From CBDFGQ01 sp965247295 (lineage in GTDB: Bacteria > Chloroflexota > Dehalococcoidia > Lucifugimonadales > JAGWBF01), in contig CBDFGQ010000008.1 in the NCBI GenBank assembly GCA_965247295.1, positions 186,001-250,000 on the forward strand: a DNA stretch of 64,000 nt, given 5' to 3'. The number at the start of each line of letters is the position of its first letter. Position 1 is the stretch's first letter. Shown piece by piece: positions 16,750 to 25,735 of this stretch. The notes beneath the pieces were generated by a model. The model was not told the DNA's origin and did no database searches. It saw only the letters and a program-made list of their open reading frames with translations. A program made the translations under genes and the position numbers.

Positions 16750-17481
16750 ATGCCTGAGATTACCCACCTGATCACCGGCTTCCACGTCAACACCGACCTG
16801 GGCAGCCTGGGATTCTGTACCGTCGCCCTTGTACGCGGTCGGCACAACATCCTGGTGGACGTGGGCCACAAGGGGCGCGCCAACCTGCTGCGGGACGCCC
16901 TGGCCCAGGCAAAGGTCCGGGAGGAGGACATTGACATGGTCATCCTCACCCACGCCCACTGGGACCACTGCCAGAACACAGATATGTTCCCGAACGCCCG
17001 CATACTCATACACCCCAAAGAGCTGGACTACGCCCGGGACCCCCACAGGGCCGACCTGGCCTCGCTGGAGGGGAGGGACGTGGAACAGGTGGTGGAGGGG
17101 GCGGAGATAGAGCCCGGCATCAAGATTCTGGAGACGCCGGGGCACACCAAGGGCCACATAAGTGTCCTGGTTGAGACCTCCCAGGGGCTTGTAGCCATCT
17201 CCGGCGATGCCTTACCCTGGGCCAACTCGGTGGTTACGGGGAAACCCATGATCATCTTCTGGGACGAGGCCGAGGCGGCGGATAGCGTAAGGAAGCTGCT
17301 GGGCTCGTCCAGGGTATTCTACCCCGGACACGACCGGGCCTTTCGTCTCGGGGCGGAGGACGAGGTGGAGTACATAAGCGGCGCCGACACCGTCCGCTTC
17401 CTGCTTAACCACGATGGAGTCGGGGACTTCGCGGTAAAAGTGGCGCCCGACGGCCCCAGCGTTCCCAAGATTGTTAAGTAG
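16750..17481 (+). CDS. MBL-fold metallo-hydrolase (AHL-lactonase-like)
   Basis: The 243-residue protein has the metallo-beta-lactamase motif HAHWDH near residue 60, a later His in ETPGHTKGHIS, an Asp in ISGDALPW and a final His in YPGHDRAF, giving a two-metal site. The family includes acyl-homoserine-lactone lactonases and many other hydrolases; the substrate is uncertain. The ATG at 16750 has AAGGAG upstream. It starts 24 bases after the preceding gene and may be cotranscribed with it. Confidence 0.85.
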   Translation: MPEITHLITGFHVNTDLGSLGFCTVALVRGRHNILVDVGHKGRANLLRDALAQAKVREEDIDMVILTHAHWDHCQNTDMFPNARILIHPKELDYARDPHRADLASLEGRDVEQVVEGAEIEPGIKILETPGHTKGHISVLVETSQGLVAISGDALPWANSVVTGKPMIIFWDEAEAADSVRKLLGSSRVFYPGHDRAFRLGAEDEVEYISGADTVRFLLNHDGVGDFAVKVAPDGPSVPKIVK

Positions 17482-17508
17482 CTGTCTGCGCCGATGTCCT
17501 AAACCGGT

Positions 17509-18615
17509 TTAGCCGGCAAATATGTCCAGTGGCAGGAAGGCGGAAACCACGAAGTTGGGCACGTCCACGACCTCGCTCAGCTTCAGGTCCACAGCCACGC
17601 TACAGATACAGTAGGCCTGTTCCCGTGACCAGCCCCTCTCCATGAGAAGCTGGATCATTGTCAGGAGGGCGTGCCGGGCGGCCAGGGTAGCGTTTTCTGA
17701 CTCGTTCACACCGTCGGCGATGCACATCCCTGTGGTCGCCAGGAACCGCTTGGGCGCCGCCATTTCCGGACTTGTGAAGTAGCCGTCCCGTTCGAAAATG
17801 GGGAAGCGCAGGTTGCGGCGAGTCGCCTCACCACTGCGGACTTGGAAGCTGACGTGCAGGGTGCAGTCCATCTCGACGGCGGTGCCGCAGCACTCGTTGT
17901 CCCCCTGGGCGAAGTGGGCATCCCCAGCCGAAAAGAGGGCTCCCTCGGTGAATACGGGCAGCAGCAGTCGCGTGCCGGCCGTAAGCTGCTTGATGTCCAG
18001 GTTGCCCCCGTTCTCCCTGGGGGGGATGGTGCGGAGCCCCTCGGATGCCAACGGCTCCTGGGCGGGAACGGCGCCAGTTGGCTCGGGGCCAAGCACCATT
18101 CCACCACGGAGCCGTAGCTCCTCCTCCCTCAACTGTATCTCCTGCCGCAGCTGGCGGGACGGGGCGATCCCGATGGTGCCCATGAAGGGCGCGCCTGGGA
18201 TCCGCACGCCGGGAAGGTCGGGTGACTCGGCATAGCCGTCGCTGATGTTCCAGTGAACTATATAAGGCTCCAGGAACAGGTCCCGCAGGAAACCGAAGCC
18301 CGGGATGATGGTGGTGAACCCCCAACGGGCGGGCTCGATGTTCAGGATGTTCACCTCCAGCAGGTCCCCCGGCTGTGCGCCCCGCACGTAGACGGGTCCG
18401 GTCAGCGGGTGCACCAGGTTGAGGTCCACGTTCAGAACGTCGTCGGCCTTGGAGTTGGGGTTGACTCCCCCATCCAGGGCATTGCGGGTGTGGAGCACCA
18501 CTTCTTCCCCCGGTTCCGCCTCCACGGCGGGAGGGATGTCCGGGTGCCACCGGTTGTGTCCCTTGGTGGGTTCGTCGCCGCATCGTTTCGAGTAGTCGAG
18601 CTCAATGCTCTTCAT
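17509..18615 (-). CDS. Acetamidase/formamidase family protein
   Basis: The 368-residue protein shows the FmdA/AmdA signature FSAGDAHFAQGDNECCGTAVEMD in overlapping parts, with GALFSAGDAHF and NECCGTAVEMD, plus PGDLLEVNILNIEPARWG and HNRWHPDIPP near the N-terminus. The family hydrolyses formamide, acetamide or short amides to ammonia and the acid. It fits the surrounding small-molecule catabolic genes. The gene ends close to the convergent MBL gene. Confidence 0.9.
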   Translation of the reverse strand: MKSIELDYSKRCGDEPTKGHNRWHPDIPPAVEAEPGEEVVLHTRNALDGGVNPNSKADDVLNVDLNLVHPLTGPVYVRGAQPGDLLEVNILNIEPARWGFTTIIPGFGFLRDLFLEPYIVHWNISDGYAESPDLPGVRIPGAPFMGTIGIAPSRQLRQEIQLREEELRLRGGMVLGPEPTGAVPAQEPLASEGLRTIPPRENGGNLDIKQLTAGTRLLLPVFTEGALFSAGDAHFAQGDNECCGTAVEMDCTLHVSFQVRSGEATRRNLRFPIFERDGYFTSPEMAAPKRFLATTGMCIADGVNESENATLAARHALLTMIQLLMERGWSREQAYCICSVAVDLKLSEVVDVPNFVVSAFLPLDIFAG

Positions 18616-18825
18616 GTCGTCCTCCTGGAGACTTTTAATAGATTCGCATCGAGATTATTCTTTCCGAGCCACACCTTTCAGTATTGTTACTCCCACTCAC
18701 CCGCCCTCAATGCGTGTCGGGCCGGCGCCGTTGGAGTGCATTATCCGTCTGAAGCCTGCCTCGCCGCCGCGGGTGGTCTTGCGTCATGAAGATCAGGCAC
18801 CATATGGTGGTCGATAACTACGCTT

Positions 18826-20019
18826 CTATCTGGCCGCCACCGTTTTCTCTGTCTTCCTAAAGGCAGGAATCACCTGCCTGCCGAACAACTCCAGGGACTC
18901 CATTACACGCTCGTGGGGGACGGTTTCCGTCTGCATGATCATGATTACCTGGTCTACGCCGATATCCTCGTACATTTTGACAATCTTGATACAGCTCTCA
19001 GGATTTCCGGCGATGATGACACCGCGATCGGAGAGGATATTTGCATCTAGCTGGGCGATAGCGGCCCGAGCCGCGCCGGGACCGGAGTCCAGAGAGATTC
19101 CGGCCTGGGAGGCCTGCTCCTGGTGGGCCTCGTCGGACTGGCGCAGCCACCGGCCGAAGTCGGCCTTCAGGTGGTCAGGCACGCCGCCCCAGGCCTCCAG
19201 CAACTCCTCATAGGCGCTTATACGTCCCTGGATGTAAGGCTTGTCCGGCCCGAAGAAGGTCTTCATGGACTGGGCACACAGCTCTTTGGCCTCCTGGTCA
19301 TCTTTACCGCAGAGGGCGTGCACGTTATTGCCCCAGAATTCGTTGACGAAGGCACCCACCGGCTCGGCGTCTTTAATGGCGTCCCGGTAGACCTTCACGT
19401 GGTCCGACAAGATGTCAACGGCATATGAGGACGAGGACAACACGCCGATGCCCTTCTTTGCTGCCAGGCGGAAGCTTTCCGTCTGAGTGCAAGCTAGATA
19501 GATGCGCGGATGGGGTTTTTGGAAGGTCCTGGGCAAGACACGACGCGGTGGCACGTTCCAGAATTTCCCTTCCCAGGAGAACTCGTCGGACTGCCAGATT
19601 TGTGGAATCATGGATAAGGCCTCGTCCCACCGCTCACGGGTCTCCCGCGGGTCTATGCCCTGTCCCATCTGCTCGTAGGCATTGGACCGCCCCGTGCCGA
19701 ACTCCACTCGCCCGTCAGTGAGCTGGTCAACCATGGCCACCCGCTCGGCCACTCGGATGGGGTGGTGGTTCGGTAGGATCGACACGCCGAAGCCGATTCT
19801 GATGTTACGAGTCCGTTGGCTCAGGGCGCCAATGAGGACCTCCGGGCAAGGTGAGCCGGAAAACCCCATCAGGAAGTGGTGCTCCACAAACCAAAGGTTA
19901 TCGAAGCCCACCTGGTCGGCCAGTTCACACTGGTCCAGGGTTTCCTTGTACAGACTGTTCCAGTCTACGTCATTGCCCTGATACGGCCGCTGCGCCTCGT
20001 ACAGTAGTCCGAACTTCAT
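18826..20019 (-). CDS. LLM-class flavin-dependent oxidoreductase (long form)
   Basis: The 397-residue luciferase-like protein begins MKFGLLYEAQRPY and carries VGFDNLWFVEHHFL, IRIGFGVSILPNHHPIRVAERVAMVDQLTDGRVEFGTGR and GNPESCIKIVKMYEDIGVDQVIMIMQ. It belongs to the larger LuxA/alkanal-monooxygenase-like branch. The ATG at 20019 has AAGGAG upstream, so a slightly longer in-frame start is not used. Probably FMN-dependent; the substrate is unknown. Confidence 0.88.
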   Translation of the reverse strand: MKFGLLYEAQRPYQGNDVDWNSLYKETLDQCELADQVGFDNLWFVEHHFLMGFSGSPCPEVLIGALSQRTRNIRIGFGVSILPNHHPIRVAERVAMVDQLTDGRVEFGTGRSNAYEQMGQGIDPRETRERWDEALSMIPQIWQSDEFSWEGKFWNVPPRRVLPRTFQKPHPRIYLACTQTESFRLAAKKGIGVLSSSSYAVDILSDHVKVYRDAIKDAEPVGAFVNEFWGNNVHALCGKDDQEAKELCAQSMKTFFGPDKPYIQGRISAYEELLEAWGGVPDHLKADFGRWLRQSDEAHQEQASQAGISLDSGPGAARAAIAQLDANILSDRGVIIAGNPESCIKIVKMYEDIGVDQVIMIMQTETVPHERVMESLELFGRQVIPAFRKTEKTVAAR

Positions 20020-20193
20020 TGCCCTACTCCTTCTCACTTAGCTGGGGGCAGGTGCGGAACACACTCCTTCCTCCCCTCCATGTATGCTGTGGTCCCAGCT
20101 GTCCCGCCAATCGGAGTATACCCCATGATGAGGCTGAAGGTTAATCTGACCACCGACAATCCCGCCTTCACTGAGTCATGGGTATGGCCGAAC

Positions 20194-21090
20194 TCAAGCG
20201 GGCACGAGAGGTTTGACCTCCGCCTGGAAGCGCTCCATCGCCCGGAATTTGTCGTCGAAGGACTCCCCGGGAATTTCCATGATGGCGTGGCTCACACCCG
20301 CCTGGGCATATTCCCGGAGGTCCGCTGCTATTTCCTGGATAGTGCCGTGGAGCGGTGGCCGCTCGGCCCCGGCTGCGCTCGAAAAGTTCAACGTGCCACG
20401 GAATGAGAGTTGAGGAGGAGCCTCCCTGCCCGCCGAGGCCGAATATCGCCTCATGTAGTCCGCGTGGGCGGACAGCTCCTTTGGCGACATACCGGTAGGA
20501 TGCCAAAAATCGCCGAATTCGACGGCCCGGCGCGCGCCACGGCGAGTTCTGCCACCGATCCAGATCGGCGGATGGGGCTGCTGGACAGGCCTGGGGGAGA
20601 AGGTGACATCGTCAAAATGGAAGTATTCACCCTGGAAAGTCGGGGTTGAACTGGTCCAGAGCTCCTTTAGCAACTTGAGATACTCGTTGCTCACCCTACC
20701 CCGGTCAGCGAATGGCGCATTCAGCGCCTGGAACTCTCCCTCCATCCAACCTACAGCAGCGCCGAATATCACGCGGCCCCTGGACAACACGTCTGCGGTT
20801 GCGATTGCCTTGGCCAGTATTACTGGGTTCCGGTAAGGCAGGATGATAACGCTTGTGCCTATCTTCACCTTCTTGGTCACCGCTCCCAGGTGGGTCAGCA
20901 ACGCCAGGGGCTCCAACATGTCGTGCCTGTACACGATGTCGGGACGGTCTGGAATGACGTGAGGGACGATGATGTGGTCGGTAACCCACACCGAATCGAA
21001 TCCCATATCCTCCGCCTTAACGGCCATCTCGGTTAGGCCGTCAGTGTCGATGGGGCGTCCGTAGTGAGGTATACACACGCCGAATTTCAT
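20194..21090 (-). CDS. LLM-class F420-dependent oxidoreductase
   Basis: From the ATG at 21090 (GGGAGGGG upstream) the protein is about 298 residues: MKFGVCIPHYGRPID, DMGFDSVWVTDHIIVP, LGAVTKKVKIGTSVIILPYRNPVILAKAIAT and GAAVGWMEGEFQAL are typical TIGR03619-type LLM sequences. It is related to, but clearly distinct from, the LLM gene at 14.7 kb. It sits directly upstream of the longer LLM gene on the same strand. Confidence 0.88.
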   Translation of the reverse strand: MKFGVCIPHYGRPIDTDGLTEMAVKAEDMGFDSVWVTDHIIVPHVIPDRPDIVYRHDMLEPLALLTHLGAVTKKVKIGTSVIILPYRNPVILAKAIATADVLSRGRVIFGAAVGWMEGEFQALNAPFADRGRVSNEYLKLLKELWTSSTPTFQGEYFHFDDVTFSPRPVQQPHPPIWIGGRTRRGARRAVEFGDFWHPTGMSPKELSAHADYMRRYSASAGREAPPQLSFRGTLNFSSAAGAERPPLHGTIQEIAADLREYAQAGVSHAIMEIPGESFDDKFRAMERFQAEVKPLVPA

Positions 21091-21399
21091 GGCTGTAGCC
21101 CCTCCCTTCCAGAGTTCAAGCGCAAGTCGCAAAGGCGACACCGGTACCGATATCCAGGCAATCCTACATCATGGTGAGATGATTGTCAGCCTACAACCCT
21201 CGTGGGTTCCTGTGCGGGTTTACCCGGGTGTTGCACTTGGAGTGTGGCCAAAGCAAGTGTAAGATTGTGGGCACCGAAGGACTTCCTGCTATGCCATGCT
21301 TTTTGTCAGAAATGGATGGTGGCCTTATCCCAGAGGCATTCGATACATACGAGATCAATGAAACAAAAGGGTATCCCACGCTTATAACAGGAGGGGAAT
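21091..21399. other. Intergenic region, no gene seen
   Basis: This divergent gap between the LLM gene (minus) and the CinA-like gene (plus) holds no convincing small gene. AGGAGG at about 21390 serves the downstream ATG. Confidence 0.5.
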
Positions 21400-21888
21400 A
21401 TGACCGAGCTGCGTTCAATGGCCGCGTCGGTTGGCGCGCTTCTAAAGCAACACCAACAGACAATCGCCGTGACCGAGTCGTCCTGTGGCGGTCTAATTTC
21501 AGCGTCTCTGGTGGCGGTCCCTGGGGCTTCGGCTTATTACGTTGGCGGGGCGGTTGTCTATACTCGTGCAGCCCAGCGGGGGTTCCTCAGGATCCCCGAC
21601 AGTTCCATGGCCGACATACGGGCGAGTACTGAACCCTATGCTCTGTTGAATGCCCGCAGCGTGCGCGAGTTACTTGAGACGACCTGGGGTTTGAGCGAAA
21701 CCGGGGCCAGCGGCCCTACGGGGAATCAGTATGGAGATGCCGCGGGTCACGCCTGCATCGCCGTCGCCGGACCCATTGAACGCGTGATTACCCTCGAAAC
21801 CGGTGACTCGGACCGCGAGGGCAATATGTGGAAGTTTGCCAAAGCCGCGTTCGAACTGCTGCAGCGGTGCGTGGAGGAGTACAATTGA
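21400..21888 (+). CDS. CinA C-terminal-domain protein (nicotinamide-nucleotide amidase-like)
   Basis: The 162-residue protein matches the stand-alone CinA C-terminal (PncC) domain: TIAVTESSCGGLISASLVAVPGAS in overlapping parts near residues 22-45, YYVGGAVVYT, then GASGPTGNQYGDAAG. The family deamidates nicotinamide mononucleotide to nicotinate mononucleotide in NAD recycling. Some loops differ from the canonical ESxTGG and GIAGPxGG motifs (here ESSCGG and GASGPTGN), so the substrate may have changed. AGGAGG is 8 bases upstream of the ATG. Confidence 0.78.
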   Translation: MTELRSMAASVGALLKQHQQTIAVTESSCGGLISASLVAVPGASAYYVGGAVVYTRAAQRGFLRIPDSSMADIRASTEPYALLNARSVRELLETTWGLSETGASGPTGNQYGDAAGHACIAVAGPIERVITLETGDSDREGNMWKFAKAAFELLQRCVEEYN

Positions 21889-22029
21889 CTCTATATGTGC
21901 CGAGTGACTTGAAAGTGGTCCAGGACGTTGATCGGCCCGCTGGTAGGGCAGATTGACTCTTATATGATGAACTAGCCGGCCCTTGCGACTGGTAGATATC
22001 CCGGCGGAACGAGGTAGACTGCGGGTGAG

Positions 22030-23478
22030 ATGAGCTCTGTCCTGGTGGTCGTATTCGATGGCCTTCAGCCGGCGCAGGTAACGCCTGAGCTGATGCCCAA
22101 TCTGGCCGCGCTCGCCGTCCAGGGTGTGACCTTCAAGCGCCACCACTCGGTCTTTCCGACGGTGACACGGGCGAACGTCGCCACCATGGTGACTGGACGC
22201 TACCCGGGCGGCCACGGCCTTGCCGCGAACAATCTTGTGATTCGGGAGTTCGACCCAGACCACGCCATCGCAGCGCTGGAGCCCGAGCTTACGCAGGTTG
22301 CCCGGATGACCGGTCGAGTCCTCCTCTGCGACACACTCGCCGATATCCTTTCCAGGCATGGTCTGGAGTACGTCGCCGTGGGAGTCGGTACATCCGGTAA
22401 CGCCTACCTGCACAACCCAAACGCCGGCATCTCCGGGGGCGCGACGATCCATCCCGACTTCTGCCTGCCGAACATACTGCACGAGCAACTAATCAGCCGG
22501 TTTGGCCAGTGGCCCACCAAGATGAGGCCCAACACGGAGCGGATGGCCCACGCCGTTCGGATTATGACGGAATACGTCCTCCCAGAGCGTAACCCTGCTG
22601 TCTCGCTCATCTGGCTGTCGGAACCGGATGACTCCCAGCATGCGGATGGAGTCGGGCGCCAGCTCGCCAAAAGTGCGCTCCTGGCGGCGGACCGGCAACT
22701 GGGGAGGCTCATCGAGTGGCTGGAAGAGACCGGTCGCGCGTCCCAGACAGACGTGATGGTGGTCTCGGACCACGGCTACTCTACGATCACCGCCGTTTGC
22801 GACCTAGAGGTTTTGGTCCGCGAGGCGGGGTTCGCACCCGGCGGCAGGCCGGGTGGAGTCGTAGTAGCACACAACGGCGGGGCTGTGTTGTTCTATGTCC
22901 ACAGGAGTGACCGTGCTACGGCCGATAGGCTAGCCGCGTGGCTAATGGCTCAGCCATGGTGCGGGGCGCTGGTCGCCTCGCCGGCGGTGGCAGGCATACC
23001 AGGTACGCTCCCGGCCGCGTTGGTCGGATACTCGGGCGGCCACGCCCCGGATCTCGCGATGTCGTTCGCGTGGGACTCGGAACCCAACGAGGTGGGGATT
23101 GCTGGCCGCGTTTACAGCTCAGGCGGGTCCCCGGGTCTTGGCACGCACGGGTCTATGAGCAGGCAAGAGATGCGGTGTGTGCTCGTTGCCACCGGGCCCA
23201 GCTTTAGACGAGGGGCTTCCCTGGATACTCCGTCAGGCAACGTGGACCTTGCTCCCACGATACTCCGAGTCCTGGGGATACCCAGTCCAGACCCCATGGA
23301 CGGGCGAGTGCTGGCGGAGGCTTTAGCCGACGGTCCTGACTCTGACTCTGTGATTCGGGCAACAGAGGTTTGTAACGCCGAACGTGCGTTGGAAACGGGA
23401 GTCTACCGACAGCAAATCACCATCTCCCGCATTGGAACGACGGCGTACGTCGACGAGGGCATGGCTTGGCGAGAGTAA
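22030..23478 (+). CDS. Alkaline phosphatase superfamily phosphodiesterase/nucleotide pyrophosphatase-like
   Basis: The 482-residue protein begins with VLVVVFDGLQPAQV (metal-binding Asp) and has FPTVTRANVATMVTGRYPGGHGL, where the Thr of FPTVTRAN is the expected nucleophile. VVSDHGYSTI and GTHGS complete the metal site. The family cleaves phosphodiesters, pyrophosphates or phosphonate-type esters. No signal peptide is obvious, so it is probably cytoplasmic. Its substrate is unknown and its neighbours do not reveal it. Confidence 0.82.
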   Translation: MSSVLVVVFDGLQPAQVTPELMPNLAALAVQGVTFKRHHSVFPTVTRANVATMVTGRYPGGHGLAANNLVIREFDPDHAIAALEPELTQVARMTGRVLLCDTLADILSRHGLEYVAVGVGTSGNAYLHNPNAGISGGATIHPDFCLPNILHEQLISRFGQWPTKMRPNTERMAHAVRIMTEYVLPERNPAVSLIWLSEPDDSQHADGVGRQLAKSALLAADRQLGRLIEWLEETGRASQTDVMVVSDHGYSTITAVCDLEVLVREAGFAPGGRPGGVVVAHNGGAVLFYVHRSDRATADRLAAWLMAQPWCGALVASPAVAGIPGTLPAALVGYSGGHAPDLAMSFAWDSEPNEVGIAGRVYSSGGSPGLGTHGSMSRQEMRCVLVATGPSFRRGASLDTPSGNVDLAPTILRVLGIPSPDPMDGRVLAEALADGPDSDSVIRATEVCNAERALETGVYRQQITISRIGTTAYVDEGMAWRE

Positions 23479-23605
23479 AAGTGCCACTTAGCTCAGCGGT
23501 ATCCAGCAAGGAAGTGCAGCCGGATGAAACAACATGAGCCGCATTTAGATGTGAGCATATGGAGGATTATTACCAGAAGGTGTGGACCGCTGGAGGGTTA
23601 CGAAG

Positions 23606-23848
23606 TTAGCCACCAACACATTGTGAACTCTTTAACTCCCTTAGGGATTCCCAAAGCAGATGCCATACTACCCGGCGTTCGGGGTCTGTAAGGTTCCTGC
23701 CCAGCGTTTGCCGATAGGCAATTACCGCCTTGCCAGCCAAGAATCCCCAGCTTCCCGGCTGACCCACCATCCACCCTTGGACCGTAGAGGTATTGCATTC
23801 GATGGTCCGGCGGATCGCTTCCTCAATCGGCTCGCGACTCGCGGGCAT
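23606..23848 (-). CDS. Small protein coupled to HEPN gene, function unknown
   Basis: The 80-residue protein (MPASREPIEEAIRRTIECN; GQPGSWGFLAGKAVIAYRQ; DPERRVVWHLLWESL) starts two bases after the HEPN stop, so the two are very likely translationally coupled. Its helix-GxPGSWGFLAGKAV-helix pattern recalls the tail domain of GatB/YqeY proteins. That likeness is my inference and weak. It is not an MNT nucleotidyltransferase, the common HEPN partner. The local DNA is somewhat richer in A+T than the neighbouring genes. Confidence 0.6.
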   Translation of the reverse strand: MPASREPIEEAIRRTIECNTSTVQGWMVGQPGSWGFLAGKAVIAYRQTLGRNLTDPERRVVWHLLWESLRELKSSQCVGG

Positions 23849-23850
23849 GA

Positions 23851-24267
23851 CTATCTGCCAAACCTTAATAAATTGCGGATTTCGAGGATAAGATTCTCGC
23901 CCTGCCCCATAGCCTCTTTCGCTTGAGCCTCATCGACGAGCTCGGAAGAAGCACCGCCAGGCTCAACGCCCAGGTAGCGAGAAATTAGATAATATTGGTC
24001 TAACTTGCTGGCCATGTCTTGGTACCTGGACAAGCCAGGGTGGACATCGGCGGCTCGCAGCAGCAACTCTGATATGGACCGCTCCTGGACCAAGCGTGCC
24101 CCTCGCAAGTATAACATAGCCTTCAGAGCCTTCTCCGCCGATTGATGAGCCATCAAACAGGCCTGGGCATAGAAACCGCCTATCTCCAGGCCCAGCTTGC
24201 CGAACCCCAGGTCCCTCTCCGCGTGTAAAAGCCAGCGTTCGGCCTTCTCCTTAAGATTAGACTCCAT
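23851..24267 (-). CDS. HEPN domain protein
   Basis: The 138-residue all-helical protein has the HEPN signature AERDLGFGKLG at 16-26, then FYAQACLMAHQSAEKALKAML at about 32-52 in overlapping parts. RAADVH at 71-76 fits the RX4-6H pattern of HEPN ribonucleases, although its position was not checked against a structure. HEPN proteins often act as RNA-cleaving toxins or as partners of nucleotidyltransferases. Here the coupled partner is the 80-residue protein downstream. Confidence 0.82.
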   Translation of the reverse strand: MESNLKEKAERWLLHAERDLGFGKLGLEIGGFYAQACLMAHQSAEKALKAMLYLRGARLVQERSISELLLRAADVHPGLSRYQDMASKLDQYYLISRYLGVEPGGASSELVDEAQAKEAMGQGENLILEIRNLLRFGR

Positions 24268-24332
24268 ACATAGCTACCATGCGTTCGTTCACCATCCTGA
24301 AAAGATTAGATAAACTCTCCGTGCCCAGATGG

Positions 24333-25673
24333 CTAACGCGAGTTCCTCTGCATCACCTTGCGGAAACACTCGACGAAGGTGTCCACCTCCGCCTCACCCA
24401 TGGGGTTCGAGACGCAGCCCAGCAGGCTGGGGGTGGAGAGAATCCCCTGATTCATAAGACCCCAGAACACCTGCCGGCGGAGTTCCTGATTCCCCGCGGC
24501 CACGTCCCGCCAGGATCGAACAGGTCGGTCCGTGAAATGAATGCAGAATAAGGAACCCAGTCCCGTGATCTGGACCGGGACCTCCAGCTCGGCGCACACC
24601 TCCCGGACCCCCCGGCGCAGCCGTTCCGTCAGTACGTCCAAGTGCCGGTAGACCTCCTTGGTCAAGTGTTCCATGGTGATGGACCCGGCTAGCATGGTCA
24701 TGGGATTACCATTGAACGTGCCCGCGTGGGCCACCGCCGGTCCCCTGGTGGGGTCGAACAGCTCCATCAGGTCCCGCCGCCCGCCGAAGGCGCCCACGGG
24801 AAAGCCTCCGCCTATGACCTTGCCGAATGTGGTCATGTCCGGAGTAATGCCGTAGTATTCCTGGGCACCTCCAGGCGCCACTCGAAAGCTGATCACCTCG
24901 TCAAATATTAGTACAACCCCATTCTTCTGGGTGAAATCCCTCAGCATGGCCAGGTAGCCCTGCTCCGCCGGCACCATCCCTGAGCCCCCGAGGACGGGCT
25001 CCAAAATCACGGCGGCAAGCTCCTCCTCGTTCTCCTCAAGGATTTCTCTGGCCGATTCGGTATTGTTAAATGGGATTACCACCACGTGATTGACCACCTC
25101 CTGGGGAACGCCGCCTACGCTGGGCACCGCTGTAGGCCGGTCGGGATCGCCCCCTCGGCTGGGGTCGGTGCGGATACTGACCGAGACCACGTCGTGGGTG
25201 CCGTGGTAGCCTCCCTCGCACTTCGCTATCTTGGTCCTCCCCGTGAGCGCTCGGGCCGCACGGATGGCGTTCAATGTAGCCTCGGTGCCCGAGTTGGTGA
25301 ACCGCACCAGCTCCACCGAAGGCACCCTCTGACACAACAGCCTGGCCAGTCGGACCTGGTACTCGTTGGGCGCGTTGTACACCAACCCCAACGAAGCCTG
25401 CTCCTGCACGGCCTCCACGACGGGGGGATAGGCGTTACCAAAGATGAGGCTGGTCATGTTGCCGATGAAATCGAGCCTGTCCACTCCATCCACGTCCCGT
25501 GCATGGCATCCCGCGCCGCGCTCGATGTAGATGGGGTAGGGCTCCCAGAAGATGCTGTTGCGGGTATCTCCCCCAGGAAGGTAACCCTTCGCCTCCTCCC
25601 AGATAGCCCTGGACCTCGGAGTTAACTCGTAGTAACGCTCAAGCTCGCCGTTGGCATTACTTTGTGCCGCCAT
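24333..25673 (-). CDS. Class III aminotransferase (glutamate-1-semialdehyde aminomutase-like)
   Basis: The 446-residue PLP enzyme has TNSGTEATLNAIRAAR (126-141), the cofactor-binding Asp258 in FDEVISFR, and the Schiff-base lysine Lys285 in TTFGKVIGGGFPVGA. It resembles the hemL/aspartate-aminotransferase-family group. A catabolic transaminase acting on an amino acid or amine is more likely than true HemL, given its neighbours: an amidohydrolase and a maleate-isomerase-like enzyme on the same strand. Confidence 0.87.
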   Translation of the reverse strand: MAAQSNANGELERYYELTPRSRAIWEEAKGYLPGGDTRNSIFWEPYPIYIERGAGCHARDVDGVDRLDFIGNMTSLIFGNAYPPVVEAVQEQASLGLVYNAPNEYQVRLARLLCQRVPSVELVRFTNSGTEATLNAIRAARALTGRTKIAKCEGGYHGTHDVVSVSIRTDPSRGGDPDRPTAVPSVGGVPQEVVNHVVVIPFNNTESAREILEENEEELAAVILEPVLGGSGMVPAEQGYLAMLRDFTQKNGVVLIFDEVISFRVAPGGAQEYYGITPDMTTFGKVIGGGFPVGAFGGRRDLMELFDPTRGPAVAHAGTFNGNPMTMLAGSITMEHLTKEVYRHLDVLTERLRRGVREVCAELEVPVQITGLGSLFCIHFTDRPVRSWRDVAAGNQELRRQVFWGLMNQGILSTPSLLGCVSNPMGEAEVDTFVECFRKVMQRNSR

Positions 25674-25735
25674 TTCCGTACCCTCGATTCAGTCTTGGTC
25701 TACCTTCCCCGGTAACCCTCAAGAACATTCGATGG

